NCBI GenBank assembly: GCA_946627575.1
Contig: CAMOVS010000075.1
Location: forward strand, 1-6,558
Direction: 5' to 3'
DNA from: an uncultured Lachnospiraceae bacterium
GTDB lineage: Bacteria > Bacillota > Clostridia > Lachnospirales > Lachnospiraceae
DNA: 6,558 nucleotides
The position numbers were made by a program, and so were the translations under genes. Positions 4,857-6,558 of this stretch are shown here, piece after piece. The notes beneath the pieces are model-generated. The model was given only the letters and a program-made list of their open reading frames with translations. It was not told the DNA's origin and did no database searches. Numbering within the stretch: position 1 is the stretch's first letter; every line of letters starts with the position of its first letter.

Positions 4857-5786
4857 GTGGGAAAAACTATGAGAATAGCAGTTATTGGCGCAGGCGCCAT
4901 GGGCTCTATTTACGGAGGCCATCTTTCTTTACATAATGATGTATACCTTGTGGATACCAATCCCAACGTAGTAGCTGCCGTCAATGAAAAAGGTCTCAAG
5001 CTGCAGGAATATGGAACGGATAATATTTATCATCCCAAGGCTGTCACGTCGACGGAGGGAATTGAGCCTGTAGATCTGATCATCCTTTTTGTCAAGGCTC
5101 TTTTCTCTAAAGCAGCTCTTGGCGGCAATAAGGGGCTCATCGGACCGGATACTTATGTGCTTACCCTGCAGAACGGGTCCGGACATGAAGATATTCTGGG
5201 CGAATATGTGGATCAGGATCATATCATTATCGGGACTACCGAGGACAACGGAGCAGTGCTTGATATGGGCTATATCCGTCATGGCGGCGAGGGTAATACC
5301 AACGTAGGCATGCTGGTTGAGGATAAGGCCGGTTTTCTGCCGAAACTAAAAGAAGCTTTTGATGCCTGCGGTTTTAATGTCCGTATCCATTCTGTAATCC
5401 AGCAGCTGATCTGGGACAAACTTTTTACCAATGTATCCCTTAGCGCCGTGACCGGAGTGCTCCAGTGCGAGATCGGTTATATCGCCGGCAATGAATATGC
5501 CTGGGCTATGACCAAAGCCCTGATCCATGAAGCCGTGGAGGTTGCCCACGCCATGGGCCTGAAGGCGGACGAGGAGGAGATCACGGAGAAGGTTCGCAAG
5601 ACCTCCGTAGGTTCACCTGAGGGCGTGACATCGATCTGCGCCGACATCCGTGCCGGCAGAAGAACCGAGGTCGATACCATCAGCGGCTCTGTGGTTCGCG
5701 CTGCCAAGAAGGTTGGAGTAAGCGTGCCCAGTCATGAATTTGTTGTCAACATGATTCATGCGCTGGAAGGCAGGTCCCAGGCTTAA
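4857..5786 (+). CDS. Ketopantoate reductase family (ApbA/PanE-like) dehydrogenase
   Basis: This 309-residue enzyme has an N-terminal Rossmann domain and a C-terminal helical domain. It begins with GAGAMG (11-16) for dinucleotide binding. The conserved family residues are present: Lys80 in FVKA, LQNG (104-107), and WDKLFTN (186-192) with Lys188 at the catalytic lysine position. ICADIRAGRRTEVDTISG (260-277) carries Glu271 at the substrate glutamate position, with Ser259 just before. The second beta strand ends in an acidic LVDTN (31-35) where E. coli PanE has Arg31, which suggests NAD(H) rather than NADP(H). The GTG at 4857 has AAAGGA six bases upstream; an internal ATG at 4869 (MRIAVIGAG) is the other possible start. 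It begins 10 bases after the cyclase stop, so the two are co-transcribed. Its setting with an aldolase, not pan genes, argues for oxidation or reduction of a sugar-derived hydroxy or keto acid. Confidence 0.88.
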   Translation: MGKTMRIAVIGAGAMGSIYGGHLSLHNDVYLVDTNPNVVAAVNEKGLKLQEYGTDNIYHPKAVTSTEGIEPVDLIILFVKALFSKAALGGNKGLIGPDTYVLTLQNGSGHEDILGEYVDQDHIIIGTTEDNGAVLDMGYIRHGGEGNTNVGMLVEDKAGFLPKLKEAFDACGFNVRIHSVIQQLIWDKLFTNVSLSAVTGVLQCEIGYIAGNEYAWAMTKALIHEAVEVAHAMGLKADEEEITEKVRKTSVGSPEGVTSICADIRAGRRTEVDTISGSVVRAAKKVGVSVPSHEFVVNMIHALEGRSQA

Positions 5787-5873
5787 GACTACATCCGCAG
5801 CCAGGAATGATGAGAGTTTGATACCTGTAATGATGATCAGATCATAATCTTCTAACAGAGGAGAGAGTATTTC

Positions 5874-6512
5874 ATGAAAAATTATAAAGAAGAATTCAGA
5901 AAAATCGGTATTGTGCCCGTAGTGGTACTGGAAGATGCCAAGGATGCGGAGCCTCTGGCCAAAGCGCTGGTCGAGGGAGGACTTCCCTGTGCTGAGGTCA
6001 CTTTCCGGACAGCAGCTGCAGCGGATGCCATCAAAAAGATGGTGGAAGCCTATCCGGAAATTCTGGTTGGTGCCGGCACCGTGCTCACTACAGAGCAGGT
6101 GGACCGGGCGGTAGCAGCAGGTGCCAAATTTATCGTAAGCCCGGGGTTGAATCCTGAGGTCGTGCAATACTGTCTGGATAAGGATATACCGGTAACACCA
6201 GGAACCCAGACGCCCAGCGAGATGGAGCAGGCTATGGCTATGGGGCTTGATTTTGTCAAATTTTTCCCGGCAGAGCCTGCAGGCGGACTGAAGATGATCA
6301 AGGCCGTTGCCGCACCTTATGTCAATCTGACTTTTATGCCCACCGGAGGTATTAATGCCGGCAATGTCAGAGACTATCTTGCCTATGAAAGGATTGTTGC
6401 CTGCGGCGGCAGCTGGATGGTTCCCAAGAACCTGGTTAAGGAAGGCCGGTTTGAAGAGATTAAGGCTCTTGTAGCCGAGGCGGCAGAGATCGTCAAAGAG
6501 ATCCGGGGATAA
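5874..6512 (+). CDS. eda: KDPG/KHG aldolase (2-dehydro-3-deoxy-phosphogluconate aldolase / 4-hydroxy-2-oxoglutarate aldolase)
   Basis: This class I aldolase of 212 residues is the usual length and forms a trimer of TIM barrels in known members. It cleaves 2-keto-3-deoxy-6-phosphogluconate to pyruvate and glyceraldehyde 3-phosphate, or related 2-keto-4-hydroxy acids. Catalytic features are visible: Glu41 and Arg45 in EVTFRT (general base and carboxylate or phosphate contact), GAGTV (66-70), SPGLNPEVV (89-97), the Schiff-base Lys129 in FVKFFPAE (127-134), PTGGI (156-160) and GGSWMVP (178-184). Ser180 corresponds to the phosphate-binding Ser of the E. coli enzyme. The ATG at 5874 follows AGAGGAGAGAG. 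It lies 87 bases after the reductase gene with no terminator between them, so it is probably in the same operon. Retained phosphate contacts suggest a phosphorylated substrate and hence a kinase elsewhere. The enzyme family is very secure; the natural substrate is not. Confidence 0.94.
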   Translation: MKNYKEEFRKIGIVPVVVLEDAKDAEPLAKALVEGGLPCAEVTFRTAAAADAIKKMVEAYPEILVGAGTVLTTEQVDRAVAAGAKFIVSPGLNPEVVQYCLDKDIPVTPGTQTPSEMEQAMAMGLDFVKFFPAEPAGGLKMIKAVAAPYVNLTFMPTGGINAGNVRDYLAYERIVACGGSWMVPKNLVKEGRFEEIKALVAEAAEIVKEIRG

Positions 6513-6531
6513 TCTCCAATAATATATAGAG

Positions 6532-6558
6532 ATGGAAAAAGGAAGAGATTTGTTTGGA
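6532..6558 (+). CDS. Possible start of a further downstream gene, cut by the window edge
   Basis: An ATG at 6532 opens a frame MEKGRDLFG that stays open to the last base, 19 bases after the aldolase stop. The sequence before it (TATATAGAG) is only a weak ribosome binding site. The purine run AAAAAGGAAGAG inside the frame (6536-6547) could instead serve a start just outside the window. No terminator separates it from eda, so the operon probably continues. Nine residues are too few to name a family. Confidence 0.3.

Noticed and set aside
4857..5786. Annotation as panE, a pantothenate biosynthesis gene
   Set aside because: The cofactor-binding residue differs from PanE and the gene lies between a cyclase and an aldolase gene, not with pan genes.
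5613..6167. Minus-strand open frame of 184 residues spanning the reductase-eda junction
   Set aside because: It runs antisense across two recognised genes and reads as low-complexity His/Cys-rich shadow sequence.

Overview
The window looks like chromosomal DNA of a Gram-positive anaerobe of the class Clostridia, probably a Lachnospiraceae-type gut bacterium. This is inferred from purine-rich AGGAGG-like ribosome binding sites before most genes, moderate GC in genes against very AT-rich intergenic DNA, GTG starts, and the gene families present. No rRNA, tRNA, CRISPR array, IS element or phage gene was seen.

Left part (about 1-2531): two divergent membrane protein genes share a 150-base intergenic region. 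On the minus strand is an aromatic-acid-exporter-like (FUSC/ArAE) protein. Its cytosolic half looks like a Cof-type HAD phosphatase fold with all catalytic motifs eroded. On the plus strand is an AEC (auxin efflux carrier) family permease. The shared region holds a perfect 7-1-7 palindrome and a plausible plus-strand promoter. At the left edge, a plus-oriented hairpin with a T-rich tail suggests that an unseen plus-strand gene ends there.

Middle (2572-3665): a minus-strand gene encodes a 194-residue, mostly helical protein of unknown function. A doubtful small membrane-protein ORF lies just upstream of it. Next comes a very AT-rich regulatory region with a strong-looking sigma-A type promoter, an imperfect 16-bp palindrome overlapping its -35 box, a second palindrome, and a leader of roughly 150 bases.

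Right part (3666-6512, continuing past the edge): four plus-strand genes appear to form a catabolic operon. They encode a YhcH/YjgK/YiaL (DUF386) sugar-ring-handling protein, a cyclase-family (PF04199) metal hydrolase, a ketopantoate-reductase-family dehydrogenase, and a KDPG/KHG aldolase (Eda). The aldolase keeps both its Schiff-base lysine and its phosphate-binding residues. Together they suggest breakdown of a sugar acid or related compound through a 2-keto-3-deoxy (phospho) intermediate to pyruvate. The cyclase-plus-reductase pair is not part of any textbook Entner-Doudoroff or uronate route that I know, so the substrate is open. A kinase and a dehydratase would be expected beyond the right edge.
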